Below are positions 45,464-53,637 of a stretch of DNA of 64,000 bases, one piece after another. A program made the position numbers and the translations under genes. The stretch covers positions 62,001-126,000 of the forward strand of contig NZ_JNYY01000015.1 of assembly GCF_000716785.1 (NCBI RefSeq), given 5' to 3'. The notes under the pieces were generated by a model that saw nothing but the letters and a program-made list of their open reading frames with translations, did no database searches and was not told the DNA's origin. Source of the stretch: Amycolatopsis vancoresmycina (lineage in GTDB: Bacteria; Actinomycetota; Actinomycetes; Mycobacteriales; Pseudonocardiaceae). Within the stretch, counting starts at the first letter, position 1. Every line of letters begins with the position of its first letter.

Positions 45464-46153
45464 ATGACCTCCGAGAGGGGTTTTTCCTTGCTGCCGAACA
45501 AAAAACCGGAGTGGCTCGTCCCGGCGGGACTGCTGCTGCTCAGCGCGATCCCGGTGGCCGCGGGTTCCGCGCGCGTGGCCGAACTGGCCGGCGGTGCGCG
45601 GGTCACCGCGGACAACGCGCGGTTCTTCGCCATGCCGCTGCCCGTCGTGCTGCACATCTTCGGCGCGAGCATCTTCTGTGTCCTGGGCGCCTTCCAGTTC
45701 GTCCCGGCGTTGCGCCGGCGCAGGCCCCGCTGGCACCGGGTCGCCGGACGGCTGCTGGTGCCGTGCGGGCTGGTCGCGGCGCTGTCCGGACTGTGGATGA
45801 CGCTGGGCTACGAGCTCCCGCCGGGCGACGGCGACCTCCTCATGGTGTTCCGCCTGCTCTTCGGCACGGCGATGGCCGGGTCGATCGTCCTGGCGACGGT
45901 CGCGATCCGCCGTCGCGACGTCCGGCGGCACCGGGTGTGGATGACCCGCGGGTACGCGATCGGGCTGGGCGCGGGCACGCAGGTGCTCACGCACGTTCCG
46001 TGGGCCCTGCTGGTGGGCGTGCCCGGCGAGGTCACCCGGGCGATGCTGATGGCCGCGGGCTGGGTGATCAACCTGGTCGTGGCCGAGTGGGCCCTGCGCC
46101 GACGACCGCGCGCGGCCGTGATCAATCCGCAGATGCGGTCATTACTGCCCTGA
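45464..46153 (+). CDS. DUF2306 domain membrane protein
   Basis: A 229-residue integral membrane protein with six to seven hydrophobic segments. DUF2306 hallmarks are VVLHIFGASIFCVLGAFQFVPALRRRRPRWHRVAGRLL, with His residues in two helices, and RHRVWMTRGYAIGLGAGTQVL. These conserved histidines suggest haem or quinone binding, but no function is established for the family. The ATG follows the CCACAC leader; GAGAGGGG lies just inside the gene, so an internal start is possible. It sits directly after the NarL-type system and may be one of its targets. Confidence 0.82.
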   Translation: MTSERGFSLLPNKKPEWLVPAGLLLLSAIPVAAGSARVAELAGGARVTADNARFFAMPLPVVLHIFGASIFCVLGAFQFVPALRRRRPRWHRVAGRLLVPCGLVAALSGLWMTLGYELPPGDGDLLMVFRLLFGTAMAGSIVLATVAIRRRDVRRHRVWMTRGYAIGLGAGTQVLTHVPWALLVGVPGEVTRAMLMAAGWVINLVVAEWALRRRPRAAVINPQMRSLLP

Positions 46154-46174
46154 GATGATGCTTTTGCGCATCGT

Positions 46175-46363
46175 ATGCCCACGGTAGCGTGCAGCCCTGG
46201 CTCTCTGCACCGGCTCGTCGCGGCGACGGTCAAGACGCGCCTGTCCGGTGGCCACGAGCTGACCGCGTCGACCCGGGAGGCCGTCGCCGAGCTGGGGCTG
46301 GCCGAGGGGAGCCCGGTGGTGGCGCTGGTCAAGTCGGCGGAGATCTCGCTGGCGACCGGCTGA
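46175..46363 (+). CDS. Mop/TOBE-domain protein, apparently truncated
   Basis: A 62-residue ORF whose last 48 residues (LVAATVKTRLSGGHELTAST to GSPVVALVKSAEISLATG) match the C-terminal part of a molybdate-binding Mop/TOBE domain. The usual start of the domain (NQLxGxVxxVxxGxVM) is missing and replaced by TVACSPGSLHR, and no HTH precedes it. It has no good ribosome site. It is either a remnant of a ModE-like or molybdopterin-binding protein or a minimal molbindin whose front half has been lost. Confidence 0.6.
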   Translation: MPTVACSPGSLHRLVAATVKTRLSGGHELTASTREAVAELGLAEGSPVVALVKSAEISLATG

Positions 46364-46493
46364 CCCGCCCCGGCTCCCGATCCACCATAACGCCGTTTCC
46401 ACGGACCTGTCCGCCGGTTCGTGCCGCAGTTGCGGCCGAGCTGTGCCCGAACGGTGGATGCGCGCCGGTCGCGCGCCGACTTAGCGTGGAACG

Positions 46494-46955
46494 ATGGCCG
46501 ACCTCCTGGTCACGGGCGACGGCGCCCGGCGAACCATCGCGATCGACGAACTGCGCGCCCGCGCGCTGGTGCGCCTCGACGTCGACTACGTGACCCGCCG
46601 CAAGCGGGAGCGGCACGAGGTCCAGGGCGTCCACCTGTACGACGTGCTCCGGGACGGTCCGCTCCCGCTGGACCCGAAGCACAAGATGTCCGGCCTGACC
46701 GTGGTGGTCGTCGCGGTCTCCGCCGACGGGTTCCGGGTGGTGCTGTCGCTCGCGGAGATCGACCCCGAATTCGGCCACTGCGCGGCGTTGCTGGCGACCC
46801 GCTACAACGGTGAGCTGCTCACCCGCCCGACCCTGGTGATGCCCGGTGACCTGCGGGCCAGCCGGTACGTCCGCGACGTGGCCCGGTTGTGCCTGCTCCG
46901 CGTCGAAGCCGACGAACGGCAGGCAGACCGCGTGCTGCCCCGAGCCCACGGCTAA
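46494..46955 (+). CDS. molybdopterin-binding oxidoreductase-like domain protein
   Basis: A 153-residue protein resembling the sulfite-oxidase-type Mo-cofactor fold as a stand-alone domain: RRKRERHEVQGVHLYDVLR, MSGLTVVVVAVSADGFRVVLSLAEIDPEFGH, and LVMPGDLRASRYVRDVARLCL. The cofactor-ligating cysteine of true enzymes is not evident, so it may be a non-enzymatic or binding version. It lies near the Mop fragment, an association consistent with molybdenum metabolism. The 115-residue ORF follows after 12 bp, so co-transcription with the CHAT operon is possible. Confidence 0.75.
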   Translation: MADLLVTGDGARRTIAIDELRARALVRLDVDYVTRRKRERHEVQGVHLYDVLRDGPLPLDPKHKMSGLTVVVVAVSADGFRVVLSLAEIDPEFGHCAALLATRYNGELLTRPTLVMPGDLRASRYVRDVARLCLLRVEADERQADRVLPRAHG

Positions 46956-46967
46956 CCTTTCCGACTC

Positions 46968-47315
46968 ATGGAGCCAGGACTGGACGCCGAACGGCTGGCG
47001 CTGGGCACCTTGTGCGCGGAACTGCCGGCACTCCGCGAAGAGTGCCTCGCACTGGGTGCGAAGGAGCAACACCTGCTGACCCGCATCGAAGCCGAGGCGC
47101 GGGCCCGCCGGCCCGTCACGGACCTGCTGCGGGAACTCGTCGGGCCGGACGTCGTGCGCGGTCTGAGCACCGGACTGCCGGGCGCGGGCCCGGGACGCGC
47201 CGACGACGAGCGGTTCGGGTGCCCGGACGGCGCCTGCGACCGGCTGGCGCACACCGTGCCGGCCGGCCCGGTGCCGCGGTGCGCGGTCACCGGCCGGTCG
47301 ATGACCCGTCGCTGA
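46968..47315 (+). CDS. hypothetical protein
   Basis: A 115-residue protein, unrecognised. The N-terminal 60 residues are a helical, probably coiled-coil segment (ERLALGTLCAELPALREECLALGAKEQHLLTRIEAEARA). The C-terminal part is loop-rich with three cysteines (FGCPDGACDR, PRCAVTG), possibly metal-binding. It starts 12 bp after the Mo-domain gene and 87 bp before the membrane-protein gene of the CHAT cassette. Codon use is typical of its neighbours, so it is probably real. Confidence 0.6.
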   Translation: MEPGLDAERLALGTLCAELPALREECLALGAKEQHLLTRIEAEARARRPVTDLLRELVGPDVVRGLSTGLPGAGPGRADDERFGCPDGACDRLAHTVPAGPVPRCAVTGRSMTRR

Positions 47316-47402
47316 CGGCTCTTCCGGCGAACGCCACCGGCGCGGCGCCGCCGGCCACTAGGCTCGTGCGGTGCTTGCTGGTCCGGAGGTGAGGCGGCGG
47401 TC

Positions 47403-48287
47403 GTGGGCAGGTTCTTCGAGGAGCTGGCGAAGAAGCTGGCGGAACGGTGGCTCGCGCTCCTGGTGCTGCCCGGTGCGGGATTCCTGGCGGTCGCGGCGGT
47501 GGGCGGGTGGCAGCGCCACCGGGCCGCCCTGGACTGGTCGCGGTTCCGCCAGGGGACCGGCACCCTCACGGCGGCGGTCTCGCGGCTCCCGGTGGGCTTC
47601 CAGCTCGTGCTGCTGGTCGTCGTGCTGCTCGGCGCGGCCGGGGTCGGCCTGGCCGTGCAGGCCATGGCGGGCCTGACGCGGCTGGTCTGGCTCGGCCGCT
47701 GGCCGGCGCCCCTGCTGCGGTGGCGGGTGCGGGCGCGCCGGCGGCGCTGGCTCGACCTGGTGGGGCGGCGGCGAGCCGTGAGCGGGGAAGCGCCCGAGCG
47801 CCGGGCGACCGCGGATCGCCTCGCCGGGAAGGCCAACCGGATCGCGCTCGCCGAACCCGGCCGTCCGACGTGGATGGGCGATCGCGTGCACGCGGTGGAA
47901 CAGGTCGCGCTGGCCCGGTTCGGCCTGGACCTGACGTTCGGGTGGCCGCGGCTGTGGCTGGTGCTGCCGGACACCGTGCGGGCGGAGATCACCGCGGCCG
48001 AGGCGAGTTTCGCGGCCGCCGTCGCGACCGGCACGTGGGCGCTGCCGTACCTGGCGCTGGCGGTCTTCTGGTGGCCGGCGGCGGTGGCGGCGCTGGCGTT
48101 CGGCGTCACCGGGTGGGCGCGCGCCCGCGCCGCGATCGGCGACCTGGGTGCGCTGTCCGAGGCCGCGGTGGACCTGCACGGCCGCACGCTCGCGCGGGCG
48201 CTCGGCGTCGGCGATCCGGACGAACCGGGGGTGCTCACCCCCGAGCAGGGCAGGAAGATCACCGAGATCGTCCGGAAAGGACGATGA
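47403..48287 (+). CDS. membrane protein of unknown function in CHAT cassette
   Basis: A 294-residue protein with two N-terminal hydrophobic segments (LALLVLPGAGFLAVAAVGG, LVLLVVVLLGAAGVGLAVQ) and a further pair near residues 205-240 (YLALAVFWWPAAVAALAF). Basic loops such as RWRVRARRRRWLDL and a cytoplasmic C-terminus (VLTPEQGRKITEIVRKGR) are seen. It starts at GTG 47403 behind GGAGGTGAGG and overlaps the WD40 gene by ATGA, which the CHAT gene follows. Probably the membrane anchor or sensor of this three-gene system. Confidence 0.7.
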   Translation: MGRFFEELAKKLAERWLALLVLPGAGFLAVAAVGGWQRHRAALDWSRFRQGTGTLTAAVSRLPVGFQLVLLVVVLLGAAGVGLAVQAMAGLTRLVWLGRWPAPLLRWRVRARRRRWLDLVGRRRAVSGEAPERRATADRLAGKANRIALAEPGRPTWMGDRVHAVEQVALARFGLDLTFGWPRLWLVLPDTVRAEITAAEASFAAAVATGTWALPYLALAVFWWPAAVAALAFGVTGWARARAAIGDLGALSEAAVDLHGRTLARALGVGDPDEPGVLTPEQGRKITEIVRKGR

Positions 48288-50089
48288 CGTTCGCTGGGGG
48301 AACGGTGGAAGCCGAAGAAAGCCCGCTCATGCAGTGGAAGCTGACCGAGCACGGCCCGCTGGACGAGCAGGTGCACATCCAGGTCGGCACGCGGGGACGC
48401 GAGTACTACGTGGACCACACGGGCTTCGGCGACCGGTCGTTCCCGGACAAGGGAACGGCCTGGGACGCGATCAAGGACCTGATGCGCCGCCACCGCGGGA
48501 CGTGGCGCGAAACCCCGTGCGACCGCACGCCGTTCGAGGAACTCCGTCCGCCGGACGGCTCCCGGGTGCTCTACGACACCGGCGGCAACTGCCTGTTCGG
48601 GCACTGGGGCGAGGACAAGGACGACCGCTGGAACCGGTACCTCGACGCGCTGGACGGCGGCCGCACCTTCCACCTGACCGAGGCGCACGCGCTGTTCGGG
48701 GGCGGCATCGAGGCGGTGACGTACACGGAGCCGGACACCGGTGCCGAGCGGCACGCCGTGACGACCGCGGTGGACCCGGGCTCGGACTACTGCGTCGTCG
48801 ACTACCCAGACCGGGAGGCCGCGGCCGCGGCGTACGAGAAGGAGGTGCACGGCCACGCGGACGGGGAATTCGGCTACCGGGCGAGTGACCTGCCCGAGAT
48901 CCCGGTCGATCCGGACTCCCGGCTCCCGAACGATCTGCGGATGCTGGACGACGGCACGGTGATAGCCGAAGCCGACTACGAGTACCTGTACGGCCCGCCG
49001 CCCAGCCGGATCACCTGGCCCCGCACGCCGTCCTCCGTGCCGCCCGGACGCGTGCGCGGCATGACGGCCGCGCCCCGGGACTGGGGACCGGGTGAGGCCC
49101 GCGTCGAAGACGTCACCCCGGCGGCGTGGCACGAGGAGAACCCGGGACTGCGGTCCAAGGCCCTGGCGCTCCTCGCCCTCGCGGACGGGCGGGTGCTGCT
49201 CGCCTCCGGGCACGACGGCACCGCCCGCGTGTGGAGCGCCCGGGACGGCGGGCAGCTGCGCGATGTGGTCGGGCACAGCGAATGGGTGCTGTCGGTCGCG
49301 CTGGTCGTGCTCGGGGACGGCCAGGTCGTGCTGGCCACCGGCGGGAAGGACGGGCTGGCCCGGCTGTGGACGGTGCAGGAGGGCCTGCCGGTGCGGGAGC
49401 TCGAGGCGCACCGCTCGCCGGTCAACGCGGTCGCCTGGGTCTGCCCACCCGGCGAGGTCCCCCGGCTGGTCACCGGGAGCGACGACGCGACGGTGCGCGT
49501 GTGGGATCCGGACACCGGCCGCGAAGTCGCCACGTTCGAAGTCGGCGAGCCGAGCATCGACATCGTGTGCTCGGTCGCCACCGCCGTGCTGCCCGACGGG
49601 CACGTGTGCGTCGTGGCCGGGACCGACGACAGCATGACGGCGTCGGTGCACGTCTGGGACGTCACGGCCGGGCAGCGGCTGCACCGGTTCACGATCGAGC
49701 GGGACGACGACGGTATCCGCGGGCCGCGGGTGGCCGTCGTGACGCTGGCCGACCGGTCGTTCCGCGTCGCCGTGGCGGTGGGCGGCACCGTGCGGGTGTG
49801 GGACGGGCTGACCGGCGAGGTCGTGCGGACGTCGTCCCTGCCGGCCGCGCGCGAGTCGGCGGTGGCGATGGCGGTGCTGCCCGACCTCCGGGTGGCGGTC
49901 GCGGCGACGGACGGCGGACGCACCGTCGTCTGGGACGCCGAATCCGGGGCGCAGCTGGCCACGGCGACGAGCGGACGGCCGGCTTTCCCGCCCGCGGTCG
50001 CCCTCGCGGCCCGGCCGGACGGCGGGTTGCTGCTGGCGGTGGGACGCCGGGACGGCGCACCGGCGCAGCTGCTCCGGCTCGATCTCTGA
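48284..50089 (+). CDS. WD40-repeat protein
   Basis: A 601-residue protein with two parts. The N-terminal 270 residues are unfamiliar: VHIQVGTRGREYYVDHTGFG, GGNCLFGHWGEDKDDRWNRYLDAL, then an acidic stretch. The C-terminal 320 residues are WD40 repeats: LLASGHDGTARVWSARDG, LATGGKDGLARLWTVQEG, LVTGSDDATVRVWDPDTG, TASVHVWDVTAG, VAVGGTVRVWDGLTG and DGGRTVVWDAESG, enough for one beta-propeller. ATG 48284 was chosen from the ATGA overlap with the membrane-protein stop. It ends 11 bp before the CHAT gene, so it is probably a ligand- or partner-binding scaffold for that protease. Confidence 0.85.
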   Translation: MTFAGGTVEAEESPLMQWKLTEHGPLDEQVHIQVGTRGREYYVDHTGFGDRSFPDKGTAWDAIKDLMRRHRGTWRETPCDRTPFEELRPPDGSRVLYDTGGNCLFGHWGEDKDDRWNRYLDALDGGRTFHLTEAHALFGGGIEAVTYTEPDTGAERHAVTTAVDPGSDYCVVDYPDREAAAAAYEKEVHGHADGEFGYRASDLPEIPVDPDSRLPNDLRMLDDGTVIAEADYEYLYGPPPSRITWPRTPSSVPPGRVRGMTAAPRDWGPGEARVEDVTPAAWHEENPGLRSKALALLALADGRVLLASGHDGTARVWSARDGGQLRDVVGHSEWVLSVALVVLGDGQVVLATGGKDGLARLWTVQEGLPVRELEAHRSPVNAVAWVCPPGEVPRLVTGSDDATVRVWDPDTGREVATFEVGEPSIDIVCSVATAVLPDGHVCVVAGTDDSMTASVHVWDVTAGQRLHRFTIERDDDGIRGPRVAVVTLADRSFRVAVAVGGTVRVWDGLTGEVVRTSSLPAARESAVAMAVLPDLRVAVAATDGGRTVVWDAESGAQLATATSGRPAFPPAVALAARPDGGLLLAVGRRDGAPAQLLRLDL

Positions 50090-50100
50090 AGGAGCCGCCG

Positions 50101-53100
50101 ATGCAGATCGACGAGCTGATCGCCCGCGTAGCGGACTGGCTGGCGCCGGGGGCCCCGCTGTTCGGGCCGGACGCGGAAACCGAGTCCGCGGCACTGTGGC
50201 GGACCGTGCGCGCGATCGACCGCGCCACGGCTCCGCCGCCGCTCGCCGACCGGCTCCACCAGGCCCACGTCCTGCTCGGGCGGTTCCACCACCTGCGGTA
50301 CCGGGCCCGGCGAGAGCCCGTGGACCTGGCGAAGGCCGTGGTGTGCCTGGAGTTCGTCGCCGGCGACCACCGGTACGTGCCACCGGACCTGGAAGCCCTC
50401 GTCGGCCGGTTCACCGATCCGGCCGAGCAGGCGGAGGCCGGAACCGGCCTGCTCGCGGCGTCACTGGCGAATCCGGCGGAGGCGTTGCTGGACGCGGGCA
50501 TCCAGCTCGTCACGCCGTCCGCACCGGACCGGCCGGACCTGTTGTCCGTGCTGTGCCTCGCGCATCGGCGCCGTTACGAGCGGTCCGGCTCGAGCACCGA
50601 CCTCGAACGGGCCATCGAGACCGGCGAGCAAGCCGTGGCACTCGCGCCGGAGGCCGAAACGTGCGCTCGCCTGGCCGAGGCCTACCGGTGCCGTTACGCG
50701 CTGCACGCCGATCTCCCGGATCTGCAGCGCGTGATCGACCTGCTCGAACAGGGGGCGCACCCGGACGACCGGGTGCTGGCCACGGCCTACCGGCTCCGCT
50801 ACGACCGGACCGGCGAGGCCGGGGCGCTGGACCGGGCCGTGGTCCACGGCGAGCGAAGCGCGGACGCCGTCGAATTGAGCGTCACGTTGCTGCGCCGCTT
50901 CCGCCGGGACAGCTCGCTGCCGGACCTGGTGCGCGCGGCCGCGCTGGCCGCCGCCGAGCCTGAGGTGGCCACCGGGCACGCGGCCGAGATCGCCGCGGTG
51001 TTCCTGGCCAAGCACGAATACGGCGGCGAGCGGGCGGACCTGGAGCGCGCGGTGCGTCTCGGCGAGCAGGCCCTGGCCGCACTCCGGGACGACGACCCCG
51101 GCCGGCCGGAGCTGCTGCGCATGGCCGCGGTGGCCCGGCATCGCCGCTACCTGAGCGAAGGGTCCGAATCGGACCTGGAGCGCGCGACCACCCTGGCCCG
51201 GTGGGCCCACGGCGGCTTCCCGGCCCACCAGCCCGGCCGGGCCGAAGCCGCGGTGACGCTCGCCGCGATCCACCTGACCCGGCACGCCCGCAGCGGGGTC
51301 CGCGCCGAACTGGAGCGCGCGGTCGAGCTGGCCGAGCGCCTCGTGACCGACGGCTGCCCGCCGGAGTGGACGGCGACCCTCAGCCGCGCCTGTCACGCGC
51401 GCTACCGGGTCACGGCGGTCCGAGCGGACCTGGACCGCGCGATCGAGCTCGGGGAACGCGCGGTGTCCGCCACCGACGTGGCCCGGCCCGCCCGCCTCGC
51501 CGACCTGGCCGCGGCCTACCGCACCCGCTTCGGCGCCGGCGACCTGAGCCGGGCGGTCGAGCTGGGCACCCAAGCTGTCGACGGAACGCCGGAGGAGCAC
51601 GTCGACCTGCCGTGGCGCCGGTCGGCGCTGGCGGAGGCCCGGCTGGACCGGTACCGGGTGGAGCGGGACGTCGCCGACCTGACCACGGCCGTGGAGCTGA
51701 GCGAACGAGCGTGGCGGCACGCGGACTCGAACGGCACCGAGCACCCGGGAGGGATGCGGCTGGCCGCCATCTTCGCCGAGGCATTGCTCGCCCACGTGGA
51801 AAACGGCGGGCCGCTGCAGCCGGAACTGCTCCGGGAACTCGTGCGGAACGTCACCGGGTCGCGCGCGGCGTCCCCGGTGGACCAGGTGGCCGCCCGGCAG
51901 GCGGTCGGTGAGCTCGCGCTGGCCGCCGGGCAGCCGGGCGTCGCGGCGCCGGTCCTGGACTCGGCGATCGCCCTGCTGCCGTCCCTGCCGCCCCGGGAGG
52001 CCGGCTGGGCGGACCGGCAGCAGCGCGTGGGCGACCGGCTCGGCCTGGTCCAGGCGGCGGTGTCGGCGCACTGCGCGACCGGCGACCCGGCGCGGGCGAT
52101 CGAGACGGCGGAACTGGGCCGCGGGGTGCTCCTGGCGGCGGAGGCGAACACCCGCGCCGATTTCGCCGGACTGTCCGAACGGCACCCCCGGGTGGCCGAC
52201 CGGTTCGAGTGGGTGTGCGAGCGGCTCAGCACGCCCGGCTTCCCGGCCGGCGAGCGGAAGCGGTGGTGGTCGGACTACGACGCTCTCCTCGTCGAAATCC
52301 GCGCCCTGCCGGGCTTCGAGGAGTTCCTCACCGCACCGCGGGAGCCCGGCCTGCGGCCGGAGGTGGGCACGGCGGTGCTCGTCAACGCGGGCCGAAAGGG
52401 CGGCCACGCGGTCCTCGTCCGCGCCGACGCCGCCCCCAGCACGGTCGCGCTGCCCGGCCTGCGCGACGTGGACGCCCGGGTGGCGGCGCTGCTGGACGCG
52501 GTCGCGGACGAGTCACTGACCGGCCGGCTGCGCCGCCGCCGCGTCGTGCCGGAGACGCTGACGTGGTTGTGGGACGCGGTCGTCGAACCCGTGGTGCAGG
52601 CGTTGCCCCCGTCCGGCGCACCCCATCGGGTGTGGTGGGTGCCGACCGGCGCACTCGGCTTGCTGCCGCTGCACGCGGCGGGCCACCCGGGGGAGCCGGG
52701 CGCCCTCGACGCACTGGTGTCGTCGTTCGTCCCGTCGTTGCGCGGATTGCGCGACGCCCGCAGGAGGCCACCGGCCCAGGGCCGCCGCGGCCTCGTCGTG
52801 GCAATGCGGCACACACCGGGCCACCCGGACCTCCCCGGCGCGGCAGCCGAAGCGGAGTCCCTGCCCGGATTTCCTTTGCGCGACAACGACGCGGTCACCG
52901 GTGAGGTGCTCACGGCCTTGACGAAGTCGACGTGGGCCCATTTCGCGTGCCACGCGATCACGGACCCGCTTTCCCCGGCCGAAGGCGGCCTGCTCCTCCA
53001 CGACCGCATCCTGAGGTTGCCGGAGATCGGCGCCCTGCGCCTGGAGGAGGCCGAACTGGCCTACCTGTCGGCGTGCGCGACGGCCAACCACGGCGTCCGC

Positions 53101-53349
53101 CACGCCGATGAGGTGCTGCACCTGGCATCGGCGTTCCAGCTGGCGGGGTTCCGGCACGTGGTGGCCACCTTGTGGCCGCTGGGGGACGAGATCGCCACGG
53201 CGGCGGCCCAGTCGTTCTACGACGGATTGCCGACTACGCCGGTCGCCGACAACGCGGCGACAGTCTTGCACCGGGTGACCCGTGAGTTGCGGGCGGAGCA
53301 CCCGGACCGGCCGGACCTCTGGGCCGCCCTTGTGCACAGTGGCCCCTGA
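50101..53349 (+). CDS. CHAT-domain protease-like protein with TPR-like repeats
   Basis: A 1082-residue protein. The first 800 residues are helical TPR/SEL1-like repeats (ERAIETGEQAVALAPEAE, DRAVVHGERSADAVELS, ERAVRLGEQALAALRDDD). The C-terminal CHAT (caspase-like) domain carries PGHPDLPGAAAEAE, catalytic His951 in AHFACHAITDP and Cys992 in LAYLSACATA, then HLASAFQLAGFRHVVATLWPLGDEI. Such proteins act as activated cysteine proteases in bacterial conflict or signalling systems. ATG 50101 follows GAAGGAGCC, 11 bp after the WD40 gene. The substrate is not evident; no gasdermin or separate protease target is seen beside it. Confidence 0.9.
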   Translation: MQIDELIARVADWLAPGAPLFGPDAETESAALWRTVRAIDRATAPPPLADRLHQAHVLLGRFHHLRYRARREPVDLAKAVVCLEFVAGDHRYVPPDLEALVGRFTDPAEQAEAGTGLLAASLANPAEALLDAGIQLVTPSAPDRPDLLSVLCLAHRRRYERSGSSTDLERAIETGEQAVALAPEAETCARLAEAYRCRYALHADLPDLQRVIDLLEQGAHPDDRVLATAYRLRYDRTGEAGALDRAVVHGERSADAVELSVTLLRRFRRDSSLPDLVRAAALAAAEPEVATGHAAEIAAVFLAKHEYGGERADLERAVRLGEQALAALRDDDPGRPELLRMAAVARHRRYLSEGSESDLERATTLARWAHGGFPAHQPGRAEAAVTLAAIHLTRHARSGVRAELERAVELAERLVTDGCPPEWTATLSRACHARYRVTAVRADLDRAIELGERAVSATDVARPARLADLAAAYRTRFGAGDLSRAVELGTQAVDGTPEEHVDLPWRRSALAEARLDRYRVERDVADLTTAVELSERAWRHADSNGTEHPGGMRLAAIFAEALLAHVENGGPLQPELLRELVRNVTGSRAASPVDQVAARQAVGELALAAGQPGVAAPVLDSAIALLPSLPPREAGWADRQQRVGDRLGLVQAAVSAHCATGDPARAIETAELGRGVLLAAEANTRADFAGLSERHPRVADRFEWVCERLSTPGFPAGERKRWWSDYDALLVEIRALPGFEEFLTAPREPGLRPEVGTAVLVNAGRKGGHAVLVRADAAPSTVALPGLRDVDARVAALLDAVADESLTGRLRRRRVVPETLTWLWDAVVEPVVQALPPSGAPHRVWWVPTGALGLLPLHAAGHPGEPGALDALVSSFVPSLRGLRDARRRPPAQGRRGLVVAMRHTPGHPDLPGAAAEAESLPGFPLRDNDAVTGEVLTALTKSTWAHFACHAITDPLSPAEGGLLLHDRILRLPEIGALRLEEAELAYLSACATANHGVRHADEVLHLASAFQLAGFRHVVATLWPLGDEIATAAAQSFYDGLPTTPVADNAATVLHRVTRELRAEHPDRPDLWAALVHSGP

Positions 53350-53375
53350 GTGGTCCGGGGATCAGGCCCGCCGCA

Positions 53376-53389
53376 GGGCCGATGGTCCC
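53376..53389. promoter_or_regulatory. DosR/DevR-like palindrome
   Basis: GGGCCGATGGTCCC, extended by A and T to a 16-bp symmetric box, follows the pattern GGGnC-N4-GnCCC of the mycobacterial DosR core GGGACTWWAGTCCC. It lies 248 bp before the P-type ATPase start in a gap without a convincing gene. Similar boxes occur at 57918 and 60399. Confidence 0.55.
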
Positions 53390-53637
53390 TCACCGCGGTG
53401 ACCGACGGCCCCGGCGCCGGTGGCGTTCGACGGCGGTGGCGGCTACCCCGTCCGCGCTTTGCTGGGCACACCACGAACCGGCACCCCGGCTGTCGGCTCG
53501 TGGTGCCGGCGGAGAGCTCCTTCGTGGGCACGGGACCGAACGACGCCGGCCTGAAGCCCGGTGAACCGGAGCGTGCCGAAGCGTGGGGTGCGGCGCTGAT
53601 CCGCGCCGGTTCCTGACGAACGCCTGGAGGCAGCGCG

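Noticed and set aside
53350..53616. 88-codon open frame between the CHAT gene and the ATPase
   Set aside because: No ribosome site, arginine/proline-rich composition, overlaps the DosR-like box, and no recognisable domain.
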